Shown one piece after another: positions 1-6,647 of a stretch of 13,960 nt of DNA (its first letter is position 1; every line of letters starts with the position of its first letter). The notes under the pieces are model-generated. The model searched no databases, was not told the origin of the DNA, and saw nothing but the letters and a program-made list of their open reading frames with translations. Position numbers and translations under genes: made by a program. Source of the stretch: Bacillota bacterium (lineage in GTDB: Bacteria; Bacillota; Clostridia; Clostridiales; Clostridiaceae); contig JAUZPI010000101.1 in assembly GCA_030706015.1 (NCBI GenBank), positions 1-13,960 on the forward strand, read 5' to 3'.

Positions 1-96
1 AAAGAACACGGATTCAGAAAAAGAATGAGTACTTTATCTGGAAGAAACGTTCTTAAGAGAAGAAGACTTAAAGGAAGAAAAAGATTGACAGCATAA
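1..96 (+). CDS. rpmH: Large ribosomal subunit protein bL34 (3' part)
   Basis: Reading from base 1 in frame gives the last 31 residues of bL34 and a TAA stop at 94-96. The start lies left of the window. The visible part carries the family signature: HGFRKRMSTLSGRNVLKRRR followed by a basic tail ending RKRLTA. bL34 is a 44-residue, very basic protein of the large ribosomal subunit, so about 13 residues are missing. rnpA follows after a hairpin terminator, the classic rpmH-rnpA pair next to dnaA and oriC in bacteria. That places the replication origin a short way left of this window (inference). The identification is very secure. Confidence 0.97.
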   Translation, partial: KEHGFRKRMSTLSGRNVLKRRRLKGRKRLTA

Positions 97-119
97 GGGC
101 CACTTATTGTGGCCTTTTT
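95..119 (+). terminator. Hairpin terminator or attenuator between rpmH and rnpA
   Basis: Stem GGCCAC (98-103) pairs with GTGGCC (109-114) around the loop TTATT, with further A-U and G-U pairs outside, and runs straight into TTTTT (115-119). It sits directly after the rpmH stop. I see no separate rnpA promoter in the 31 bases that follow, so rnpA is probably transcribed by read-through. This would lower rnpA output relative to rpmH (inference). Confidence 0.8.
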
Positions 120-150
120 CTTCAATAGCAAGAAAAGGAGCAGCTGATTT

Positions 151-516
151 ATGAAGGAAGAAAAGTTAAGGAAAAATGCTGAATTTAGAGCTGTTTATAG
201 AAGAGGGAAATCTTTTTCAAATCAACTTCTTGTATTATATGTATATAAGAGAAATAAAAATAATATAAATCAAAATGTAAATAGAATCGGAATATCCGTT
301 AGTAAAAAAGTAGGAAAAAGTGTAGTAAGAAGTAGAATAAAGAGATTGATTAGCGAAAGCTATCGATTAAATAAGGAAAAAATAAGAATGTCCTATGATT
401 TTGTGATAATTGCGAGGACAGCTTCACATGATAAGACATATGCCGATATAGAAGGTTCATTAAAGAATCTATTTAAGAGGGCTGGTTTATATGAATATGA
501 AAAAACTACTAATTAA
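151..516 (+). CDS. rnpA: Ribonuclease P protein component
   Basis: This is the small basic protein subunit of RNase P, which works with the catalytic RNA to remove 5' leaders from pre-tRNAs. Its 121 residues are normal for the family. It shows the N-terminal LRKNAEFRAVYRRGKSF segment, the ISVSKKVGKSVVRSR strand-turn, and the basic RNA-binding helix RSRIKRLISESYR, which corresponds to the family RNR motif with Ser in place of Asn. The C-terminal part contains YDFVIIARTA. The start at 151 has AAGGAG about ten bases upstream. It follows rpmH and overlaps yidD by 26 bases in a different frame, implying translational coupling. No RNase P RNA gene is visible in the window, which is normal because it is encoded elsewhere. 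Confidence 0.97.
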   Translation: MKEEKLRKNAEFRAVYRRGKSFSNQLLVLYVYKRNKNNINQNVNRIGISVSKKVGKSVVRSRIKRLISESYRLNKEKIRMSYDFVIIARTASHDKTYADIEGSLKNLFKRAGLYEYEKTTN

Positions 517-706
517 TATAATTAGGTTTTATAGAAAATATTTATCACCATTAAAACCGCCGAGTTGCATATTCTACCCTACCTGCTCACAGTACGCAAT
601 CGATGCTATCGAAAAGTACGGTGCATTAAGGGGTAGTTTTTTAGCTATTAAAAGGATTTTAAGATGTCATCCCTTTAATAAAGGAGGATATGATCCAGTT
701 AAATAA
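491..706 (+). CDS. yidD: Membrane protein insertion efficiency factor YidD
   Basis: This small protein of 71 residues belongs to the YidD family (formerly UPF0161), which helps YidC-dependent insertion of inner-membrane proteins. An N-terminal amphipathic segment (residues 4-19) likely lies along the inner face of the membrane. It is followed by the conserved core: PSCIFYPTCSQYA at about 24-36, then YGALRGSFLAIKRILRCHPFNKGG ending in GYDPV. Cysteines at 26, 32 and 59 are the usual family positions. The chosen start at 491 lies inside the end of rnpA, with AAGAGG ten bases upstream. A second ATG at 497 is possible but worse placed. The position between rnpA and yidC is the widely conserved arrangement. 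Confidence 0.95.
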   Translation: MNMKKLLINIIRFYRKYLSPLKPPSCIFYPTCSQYAIDAIEKYGALRGSFLAIKRILRCHPFNKGGYDPVK

Positions 707-728
707 TATATAGGAGGTTTTCTATTTT

Positions 729-1436
729 ATGAAAATCCAGTTTTTGAACGACTTATTTACAAGCTTTTTTGAGACGATGCATCATGGTGTATATAGTGTA
801 TTTCCTAATAAAAATATATCATATGGTCTGACAATTATACTACTTACTCTTCTTATAAAACTTGTACTACTTCCATTAAATATAAAACAAATTAAGTCTA
901 CTCTGATGATGAGTGCAATAGCACCTGAGATAAAAAAGCTTCAGACTAAGTATAAGAATGATCCACAAAAGCAGCAGCAAGAAACAATGAAATTGTATAA
1001 GGAAAAGGGTGTAAGTCCTTTTGGTGGATGTTTACCTATGCTTATTCAATGGCCTATACTTGTAGCATTATATTATGTATTTTACAATTTATCAGGAATA
1101 AATGGAGTTTCGTTCTTATGGATAAAAGATTTATCTAAGGCAGCGGCGCTTAGTGATCCAACATCATTTATTCTTCCAATAGTATCTGCATTAACTACAT
1201 ATGTAGCAGGAATTCTTTCAATGCCAAAGAATGCTGATGCAGCTCAAGTTAAGCAAACTACTACAATGAATTTAGCTATGTCATTACTTCTATTATATAT
1301 GAGTATTAAGTTTAAGGCAGCATTGGTTCTATACTGGGTAGTAGGTAACTTATTCCAGATAGCACAAACTAGATTTACTATGTACCTAATGAAAAGTAAA
1401 ACTAACGAAGTTATGGTGGATGGAACTGATAAATAA
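729..1436 (+). CDS. yidC: Membrane protein insertase YidC (SpoIIIJ/OxaA type)
   Basis: This YidC/Oxa1/Alb3 insertase places membrane proteins with or without SecYEG; Bacillus SpoIIIJ is also needed for sigma-G activation in the forespore. It is a 235-residue protein of the short Gram-positive type, with no large periplasmic domain. There are about five membrane segments: residues 31-50, 103-122, 146-164, and two within 178-215. The groove residue, Arg in Bacillus SpoIIIJ, is Lys44 here in LLIKLVLLPLNIKQ, so the positive charge is kept. The cytoplasmic loop carries the typical PEIKKLQTKYKNDPQKQQQE coiled coil. The clostridial form lacks an obvious lipoprotein signal: no Cys follows the first hydrophobic stretch. 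AGGAGG at 712-717 supports the start. jag follows 114 bases later. Confidence 0.97.
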   Translation: MKIQFLNDLFTSFFETMHHGVYSVFPNKNISYGLTIILLTLLIKLVLLPLNIKQIKSTLMMSAIAPEIKKLQTKYKNDPQKQQQETMKLYKEKGVSPFGGCLPMLIQWPILVALYYVFYNLSGINGVSFLWIKDLSKAAALSDPTSFILPIVSALTTYVAGILSMPKNADAAQVKQTTTMNLAMSLLLLYMSIKFKAALVLYWVVGNLFQIAQTRFTMYLMKSKTNEVMVDGTDK

Positions 1437-1490
1437 TTAAGTTAATAATACATATATAGGTAGCTAACATTAGTAATATTATTTACTTAA
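1437..1490 (+). other. Imperfect inverted repeat between yidC and jag
   Basis: Arms 1437-1450 and 1477-1490 pair over 14 positions with a single T-T mismatch around a 26-base loop. The stem is all A-T except for one G-C pair, and only a short CTTTT follows, so it is at best a weak terminator of the rnpA-yidC transcript. AT-rich chance pairing cannot be excluded. Confidence 0.35.
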
Positions 1491-1498
1491 AGTAGCTT

Positions 1499-1524
1499 TT
1501 GAAATTTAATAAATAGTATATAAT
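1499..1524 (+). promoter_or_regulatory. Possible sigma-A promoter for jag
   Basis: A perfect -10 TATAAT lies at 1519-1524, 26 bases before the jag start and just upstream of its ribosome site AGGGGG (1534-1539). The best -35, TTGAAA at 1499-1504, is only 14 bases away, which is shorter than ideal. In DNA this AT-rich a lone -10 match is weak evidence. Confidence 0.35.
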
Positions 1525-1550
1525 GTCTTCAAAAGGGGGCGTCTTGCGGT

Positions 1551-2177
1551 ATGAAAACTATTGAGTGTATAGGAAAAACTGTGGATGAAGCACTTAAAAA
1601 TGCATTAAATGAACTTAATGTTTCTAGAGATAAAGTAGATGTAGAAATTTTGGATGAGGGAAGCAAAGGCTTGCTGAATATTATCGGTAAAAGATCGGCT
1701 AGAATAAAGGTTACAGTTAAAAGAGACTATTCAGAACAAGCTAGAACTTTTTTAAAAAATGTACTAGATACTATGGGAATCGATGCGAATATTCAAGTTA
1801 AAGAAGATAAAAACAATATAAATATTAATATTACTGGTGCTAATATGGGTCTTATAATTGGATATCGTGGAGAAACGTTAGATTCTCTTCAATACCTTGT
1901 AAGCTTAGTTGTAAATAAGGGACATGAGGGTGAGTATAAACGTATAGTATTAGATACAGAAAATTATAGGCTTAAGAGAGAAGAAACATTGAAAAAGTTA
2001 GCTTATAGAATAGCTCGTAAAGTGCAAAAATCAGGTAGGCTAACAAGACTTGAACCTATGAATCCATATGAGAGAAGAATAATACATTCAGCTCTTCAAG
2101 ATGATAAATCTATTAAAACATATAGTGAAGGTGAAGAACCATTTAGAAGAGTTGTTATTGATATTAGACGTGCGTAA
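1551..2177 (+). CDS. jag: RNA-binding protein Jag (KhpB/EloR): Jag_N, KH and R3H domains
   Basis: This cytoplasmic RNA-binding protein partners with KhpA in Firmicutes and influences cell elongation and division. The 208 residues divide into three domains. The Jag_N domain spans roughly 1-55 and includes VDEALKNALNELN and GSKGLLNIIGKRSARI. The KH domain spans roughly 75-140 and has the G-x-x-G loop in LIIGYRGETLDSLQYL (G104-G107). The R3H domain spans roughly 145-208 and has the Arg-x-x-x-His signature R175-H179 in YERRIIHSAL, followed by KTYSEGEEPFRRVVI. The long linker between Jag_N and KH found in some streptococcal members is absent. AGGGGG at 1534-1539 fits the start. It follows yidC as in most Firmicutes and ends at a strong terminator. 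Confidence 0.96.
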   Translation: MKTIECIGKTVDEALKNALNELNVSRDKVDVEILDEGSKGLLNIIGKRSARIKVTVKRDYSEQARTFLKNVLDTMGIDANIQVKEDKNNININITGANMGLIIGYRGETLDSLQYLVSLVVNKGHEGEYKRIVLDTENYRLKREETLKKLAYRIARKVQKSGRLTRLEPMNPYERRIIHSALQDDKSIKTYSEGEEPFRRVVIDIRRA

Positions 2178-2191
2178 ATAAAAAATCGGAG

Positions 2192-2230
2192 CATGTAGTG
2201 GTTAAGTGATTAACTATTGCATGTTTTTTT
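2192..2230 (+). terminator. Rho-independent terminator after jag
   Basis: A 14-pair stem with three G-U wobbles (2192-2205 with 2210-2223) closes a GTGA loop and is followed by seven T residues (2224-2230). It begins 15 bases past the jag stop and ends the rpmH-to-jag transcription block. Confidence 0.88.
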
Positions 2231-2291
2231 ATTGTGTAAGTTTATTTTTACTTAGGTGGATATATTGGAATAAATTTATTTTAATAATATT

Positions 2292-2320
2292 TTGTTTATT
2301 TATAGGTTTTGTTGTAGAAT
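2292..2320 (+). promoter_or_regulatory. Candidate sigma-A promoter for mnmE-mnmG
   Basis: TTGTTT (2292-2297), a 17-base spacer, and TAGAAT (2315-2320) form a reasonable sigma-A match, located between the jag terminator and mnmE. A second -10-like TATAAT at 2345-2350 has no convincing -35. Either would give a leader of over 100 bases that contains the hairpins described for mnmE. Confidence 0.5.
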
Positions 2321-2391
2321 TACGTTTGGAGGATTAAGTTACTGTATAATAGGAAAAAATATAGATATTTATCTTCTACTAATAAAGCAGT

Positions 2392-2461
2392 TTAAAATTT
2401 CATTTTAAGGAAAGGAGCCAAGGGGTGAGATTTTAAAATCTATGCCCTAAGTAAGTTTATG
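2392..2461 (+). promoter_or_regulatory. Structured translation-initiation region of mnmE
   Basis: AAAGGAG (2411-2417) and a second SD-like GGGGTG (2422-2427) lie 41 and 31 bases before the ATG at 2459, far beyond normal spacing. The ten bases directly before ATG contain no SD match. Between them lies the perfect palindrome AGATTTTAAAATCT (2428-2441), flanked by AGGG (2421-2424) and CCCT (2445-2448). Folding this hairpin would leave about 13 bases between AAAGGAG and ATG. A further 7-pair hairpin, TTAAAAT-TTC-ATTTTAA (2392-2408), stands just upstream and could compete for pairing. No upstream ATG, GTG or TTG exists in frame before the stop at 2426-2428. The function is inferred. Confidence 0.5.
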
Positions 2462-3838
2462 AAAGAATTCGATACTATTGCAGCTATAGCAACTGCATCT
2501 GGAGAAGGCGGTATATCCATAATAAGAGTTTCCGGAGATAAGTCACTTACTATAGTTGAAAAAATATTCAGAGCTAAAAATGGAAAAAGCATTTTAAATA
2601 TGGCGCCCTATACTATGAGGTATGGTCATATTATTGATATAGATAATAATGATTTAATAGATGAAGTATTAGTAAGTTATATGATGGGGCCTAGAAGTTT
2701 CACTGCTGAAAATACTGTGGAAATTAACTGTCACGGTGGTGTATTCTCAACAAAAAAGGTTCTAGAAGAAGTAATAAAGGCTGGTGCAAGAATTGCGGAA
2801 CCTGGAGAATTTACTAAAAGGGCTTTTTTAAATGGAAGAATTGATTTAAGTCAGGCAGAAGCGGTTATGGACATTATTTCTTCCAAAACAGAACTTAGTA
2901 TGAAAGCAGCAGTATATCAGTCAGAGGGCAGAATTTCTAAGGAAATCGGAAAAATTCGTGAAGGCTTATTAGAATTAATTGCTCACATTGAGGCTACTGT
3001 AGACTATCCTGAAGATGATTTAGAAGAAATGACATCCGAAAAGGTATCTACAAGCTTAGAAAAGATTTTATCTCAGATATCAGAGCTTGCAGAGACGGCT
3101 GATGAAGGTAAGATTTTAAGAGAAGGTATTAATACTGTAATTGTTGGTAAACCAAACGTAGGTAAATCTTCATTACTAAATACCCTTCTTAGTGAAAAAA
3201 GAGCTATAGTTACAGATATACCTGGAACTACAAGAGACGTTATTGAAGAATATATAAATATCGGAGGGGTAGCTGTTAAGATTATAGATACTGCTGGTAT
3301 AAGGGAAACTGAAGATGTTGTTGAGAAAATAGGAGTTGAAAAGTCAAAGGAGAAGATTAATGAAGCCGATTTAGTAATATTGATGCTTGATATTAGTAGG
3401 GCTCTTGATGATGAAGATAAAGAAATAATTAATTATATAAAAGATAAAAAATATATTGTTCTGCTGAACAAGAGTGACTTAGATAGTAAATTGAATAGAA
3501 AAGAACTAAATATACTAAATTCAAAATATATATTTGAAATTTCAGCTAAGACTGGAATTGGTATAGATAAATTAAAAGAAACAATTAAGGAATTGTTCTT
3601 TAAAGGAGAGGTTAAATCAAAGGATTTAATCATAACAAATGTAAGGCATAAAGAAGCATTGATAAGAGCTAAGGAAAACTGTACTTCAGCTCTGTCAGCA
3701 TTAAAAAATACATTTGCTATTGATCTAGCATCCATAGATATTAGGAACGCATGGTTATGCTTAGGTGAAATCACAGGTGATACTTTAGAGGAAGATTTGA
3801 TTGATAAAATATTTAAGGAATTTTGTTTAGGAAAGTAG
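2459..3838 (+). CDS. mnmE: tRNA uridine-5-carboxymethylaminomethyl modification GTPase MnmE
   Basis: Together with MnmG this GTPase builds the (carboxymethyl)aminomethyl group on wobble U34 of several tRNAs, using a methylene-tetrahydrofolate carbon and GTP hydrolysis. Its 459 residues are full length. The N-terminal folate-binding TrmE domain (1-120) has FDTIAAIATASGEGGISIIR. Helical parts flank a Ras-like G domain with P-loop GKPNVGKS (230-237), switch region DIPGTTRD (253-260), DTAG (277-280), NKSD (337-340) and SAK (362-364). The C-terminus is CLGK, with the functionally important Cys at 456. The start at 2459 matches family N-termini but lacks a nearby ribosome site (see the structured initiation region). 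mnmG begins eight bases past the stop, so the two are co-transcribed and probably made in step. Confidence 0.98.
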   Translation: MKEFDTIAAIATASGEGGISIIRVSGDKSLTIVEKIFRAKNGKSILNMAPYTMRYGHIIDIDNNDLIDEVLVSYMMGPRSFTAENTVEINCHGGVFSTKKVLEEVIKAGARIAEPGEFTKRAFLNGRIDLSQAEAVMDIISSKTELSMKAAVYQSEGRISKEIGKIREGLLELIAHIEATVDYPEDDLEEMTSEKVSTSLEKILSQISELAETADEGKILREGINTVIVGKPNVGKSSLLNTLLSEKRAIVTDIPGTTRDVIEEYINIGGVAVKIIDTAGIRETEDVVEKIGVEKSKEKINEADLVILMLDISRALDDEDKEIINYIKDKKYIVLLNKSDLDSKLNRKELNILNSKYIFEISAKTGIGIDKLKETIKELFFKGEVKSKDLIITNVRHKEALIRAKENCTSALSALKNTFAIDLASIDIRNAWLCLGEITGDTLEEDLIDKIFKEFCLGK

Positions 3839-3846
3839 GTGTAGAG

Positions 3847-5739
3847 ATGCAGTATTTTGGAGGAGAATTTGATATAGTTGTAATTGGTGCAGGCCATGCA
3901 GGTTGTGAAGCTGCTTTAGCCGCTGCAAGGATGGGATGTAAGACATTAGTTTGTACTATGAATTTAGATAGTGTTGCTATGATGCCATGTAATCCTAATA
4001 TAGGAGGAACGGCTAAGGGGCATTTAGTTAAGGAAATAGATGCCCTTGGTGGAGAAATGGGTGTAAATATAGATAAGACATTTATACAATCAAGAATGCT
4101 TAATACATCTAAAGGCCCAGCAGTTTTTTCGTTGAGAGCTCAAGCCGATAAGAAAAGATATTCAGAAACAATGAAAGTAACCCTTGAGAAACAAGAAAAC
4201 TTATATTTAAGACAACTTGAAGTTATTAAAGTTGATATAGAGGATGGAAAAGTTAAAGGAATTTTAACAAAGAATGGAGCTTATTTCAAGACAAAAGCAA
4301 TAGTGCTTGCTACAGGAACTTATTTAAGGAGCAGAATTATTATAGGTGAAGTAAATTATAGTGGTGGTCCCAGCGGATTGTTTCCTGCAAATGAGTTATC
4401 ACAAAGCCTAATAGATTGTGGTGTATCTCTTAGAAGATTTAAAACAGGAACTCCAGCTAGAATAAGTAAAAAGTCCGTTGACTTTTCCAAAATGATTGAG
4501 CAAAAAGGTGACGAAAAAATAGTACCATTCTCATTTATGAACGATGAGTTAGAAAGAGAACAGATTTCATGTTATTTAACTTATACTAATGAAGAAACCC
4601 ATAAGGTTATAAGAGGAAATATAGATAGATCACCACTATATAATGGCTCTATAAAAAGTGTAGGACCTAGATATTGTCCATCAATTGAAGACAAGGTTAT
4701 GAGATTTGCTGATAAGGAACAACATCAAGTGTTTGTTGAGCCAGAAGGAGAGAATACAGACGAGTTATATGTAGGTGGTATGTCTAGTTCTCTACCTGAA
4801 GAAGTGCAAATAGCGATGTATAGAACTGTAAGTGGATTAGAAAATGCAGAAATACTTAGGACAGCTTATGCTATTGAGTATGATTGTATTGATCCAACTC
4901 AATTAAAATTATCATTAGAATTTAAAGAAATCGAAGGACTATTTGGTGCTGGTCAAGCTAATGGAAGTTCAGGTTATGAGGAAGCAGGCTGCCAAGGACT
5001 TATCGCAGGAATAAATGCTGCGCTTAAAGTAAGAGATAAGGAACCTCTTATTTTAAGTCGTTCAGATGCATATATAGGCGTTTTAATTGATGATTTGGTT
5101 ACAAAGGGAACAAATGAGCCTTATAGAATGATGACATCTCGTGCAGAATATAGATTATTGCTAAGACAAGATAATGCAGATTTACGTTTGACTGAAAAGG
5201 GATATGAAGTTGGTCTTGTTACAGAAGAAAGATACAATAAGTTTATCAATAGAAAGAATGCTATTGAAGGGGAAATTGAGAGAATAAAAAAGGTTCAGAT
5301 CACAAATAAACAAGAGGTAAATGAATTTTTAGAGAGTGTAGGTTCTACTCCATTAAAGAAGCCTATTAGCTTCTATGAACTTATAAAGAGACCAGAATTA
5401 GATTACTTTAAGGTGTCTAGTTTGGACAATGAAAGACCAGAATTAAGCTATGATGTTAAGGAAGAAGTTAATATTATGGCTAAATATGAGGGGTATATCC
5501 AAAAACAATTAGAACAAGTACAACAATTTAAAAAGTTTGAAAACAGATTAATTCCTGAAGGATTAGATTATAATAATGTAAAAGGTTTGAGAATTGAAGC
5601 AATACAGAAGCTTGAAAAGATGAGTCCTGAAAACTTAGGGCAAGCATCTAGAATCTCAGGAGTATCTCCTGCAGATATTTCAGTGCTTATGATATTTTTA
5701 GAACAGTATTTTAGAAAAAAGAGTGAAAACAGTAATTAA
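3847..5739 (+). CDS. mnmG: tRNA uridine-5-carboxymethylaminomethyl modification enzyme MnmG (GidA)
   Basis: This is the FAD- and NADH-dependent partner of MnmE in the wobble-uridine modification complex. Its 630 residues are full length. The Rossmann FAD motif GAGHAG is at 14-19. CNPNIGGTAKGHL follows from 48, with Cys48 in the conserved position. ATGTYLRSRI begins at about 155, KTGTPAR at 199, and GPRYCPSIEDK surrounds the catalytic-type Cys277. The C-terminal half contains FGAGQANGSSGYEEAG and SRAEYRLLLRQDNADLRLT, then the helical MnmE- and tRNA-binding end. I chose ATG at 3847 because AGGTG at 3837-3841 precedes it and MQYFGGEFDIVVIG matches the family. An in-frame TTG at 3823 would overlap mnmE and has no ribosome site. 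A hairpin follows the stop. Confidence 0.98.
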   Translation: MQYFGGEFDIVVIGAGHAGCEAALAAARMGCKTLVCTMNLDSVAMMPCNPNIGGTAKGHLVKEIDALGGEMGVNIDKTFIQSRMLNTSKGPAVFSLRAQADKKRYSETMKVTLEKQENLYLRQLEVIKVDIEDGKVKGILTKNGAYFKTKAIVLATGTYLRSRIIIGEVNYSGGPSGLFPANELSQSLIDCGVSLRRFKTGTPARISKKSVDFSKMIEQKGDEKIVPFSFMNDELEREQISCYLTYTNEETHKVIRGNIDRSPLYNGSIKSVGPRYCPSIEDKVMRFADKEQHQVFVEPEGENTDELYVGGMSSSLPEEVQIAMYRTVSGLENAEILRTAYAIEYDCIDPTQLKLSLEFKEIEGLFGAGQANGSSGYEEAGCQGLIAGINAALKVRDKEPLILSRSDAYIGVLIDDLVTKGTNEPYRMMTSRAEYRLLLRQDNADLRLTEKGYEVGLVTEERYNKFINRKNAIEGEIERIKKVQITNKQEVNEFLESVGSTPLKKPISFYELIKRPELDYFKVSSLDNERPELSYDVKEEVNIMAKYEGYIQKQLEQVQQFKKFENRLIPEGLDYNNVKGLRIEAIQKLEKMSPENLGQASRISGVSPADISVLMIFLEQYFRKKSENSN

Positions 5740-5753
5740 TAATTTAAAAATAA

Positions 5754-5780
5754 GGCAAACTCTAATTATAAGGGTTTGCC
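5754..5780 (+). terminator. Hairpin between mnmG and rsmG, possible weak terminator
   Basis: GGCAAACTC (5754-5762) pairs with GGGTTTGCC (5772-5780) over nine positions with one wobble, around a nine-base loop. The following CTATTATTAAG is a poor U-tract, so partial termination, an attenuator or an RNA-processing or stability hairpin are all possible. rsmG starts 40 bases later with its own strong ribosome site. Confidence 0.5.
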
Positions 5781-5820
5781 CTATTATTAAGAACAGGTTA
5801 TAAAAACAGGAGGTGTTACA

Positions 5821-6540
5821 ATGCAATATTTTGATATTATGAAGGTTGCTTGTGATAAAGAAGGATTGAGCCTCGATGAGGAGAAATACAATAAATTTAT
5901 AAAGTATAAAGATATGATTAAAGAGTGGAATGAAAAGATTAACCTAACAGCCATTACAGAAGATGAAGAAATTATAAAAAAGCACTTTATCGATTCAATA
6001 AAGGTATATAGATTCCCACTCTTAAAAGAAGCAAAACGAATAATTGATATAGGTACGGGGGGAGGCTTTCCAGGTATACCTATGAAGATTATTGAACCTA
6101 ATAAAGAATTTGTACTCTTGGATTCATTAAATAAAAGAATTAATTTTCTAAATGAAGTAATAAAAGAATTAAACTTAGATAATATATCAGCTATACATGG
6201 AAGAGCCGAGGATTATGCTAGAGAAAAAATATACAGAGAAAAGTTTGATGCTGTGGTATCTAGAGCTGTTGCCAATATGACAGTTTTAAGTGAATTCTGC
6301 ATACCTTTTGTGAAAGTTGGAGGATATTTTGTAGCTTTAAAAGGACCATCTATTGAGGAAGAACTTAAAGAAGCTAAGAATGCTATAGGTACATTAGGTG
6401 GAAAATTAGATGAAATAATTCAAGTAGATATTGAAGATAGTGACTTAAAACACAATTTGGTGGTTATAAAAAAAGTTAAAGAAACTCAACAACAATATCC
6501 TAGAAAAGCTGGTATTATAACTAAAAAACCTTTAAAATAA
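5821..6540 (+). CDS. rsmG: 16S rRNA (guanine(527)-N(7))-methyltransferase RsmG (GidB)
   Basis: This S-adenosylmethionine-dependent methyltransferase makes m7G at position 527 of 16S rRNA. Loss of the enzyme is known in other bacteria to give low-level streptomycin resistance. Its 239 residues are full length. The N-terminal helical part has EWNEKINLTAI (35-45) and the FIDSI motif. The SAM site IDIGTGGGFPGIP spans 75-87, with the acidic Asp101 after strand 2 (VLLDSLNKR). SRAVA (147-151) and GGYFVALKG follow, and the usual C-terminal PRKAGIITKKPL ends the protein. AGGAGGTG at 5808-5815 supports the start. It sits between mnmG and noc, as in Bacillus. No clear terminator follows within the 107 bases before noc. 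Confidence 0.97.
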   Translation: MQYFDIMKVACDKEGLSLDEEKYNKFIKYKDMIKEWNEKINLTAITEDEEIIKKHFIDSIKVYRFPLLKEAKRIIDIGTGGGFPGIPMKIIEPNKEFVLLDSLNKRINFLNEVIKELNLDNISAIHGRAEDYAREKIYREKFDAVVSRAVANMTVLSEFCIPFVKVGGYFVALKGPSIEEELKEAKNAIGTLGGKLDEIIQVDIEDSDLKHNLVVIKKVKETQQQYPRKAGIITKKPLK

Positions 6541-6647
6541 TGTTAGGTATCTGTGCTTGAAGATATGCAGATATATTAATATTTAAATTATACATAATTA
6601 CTAAAGAAATTAATTGTTACGAACTTAAGAAGGATGGGTTAATAAAA

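Noticed and set aside
3823..3846. Earlier TTG start for mnmG
   Set aside because: It would overlap the mnmE end, has no ribosome site, and adds residues not found at family N-termini. ATG 3847 has AGGTG in place.
3433..3897. Open frame of 154 codons on the minus strand over the mnmE end
   Set aside because: It lies fully opposite mnmE and the mnmG start, has no ribosome site and no recognisable protein features. It is an antisense shadow of AT-rich coding DNA.
5754..5780. Riboswitch between mnmG and rsmG
   Set aside because: It is only a single nine-pair hairpin within 81 bases. There is no multi-helix architecture or conserved riboswitch core.
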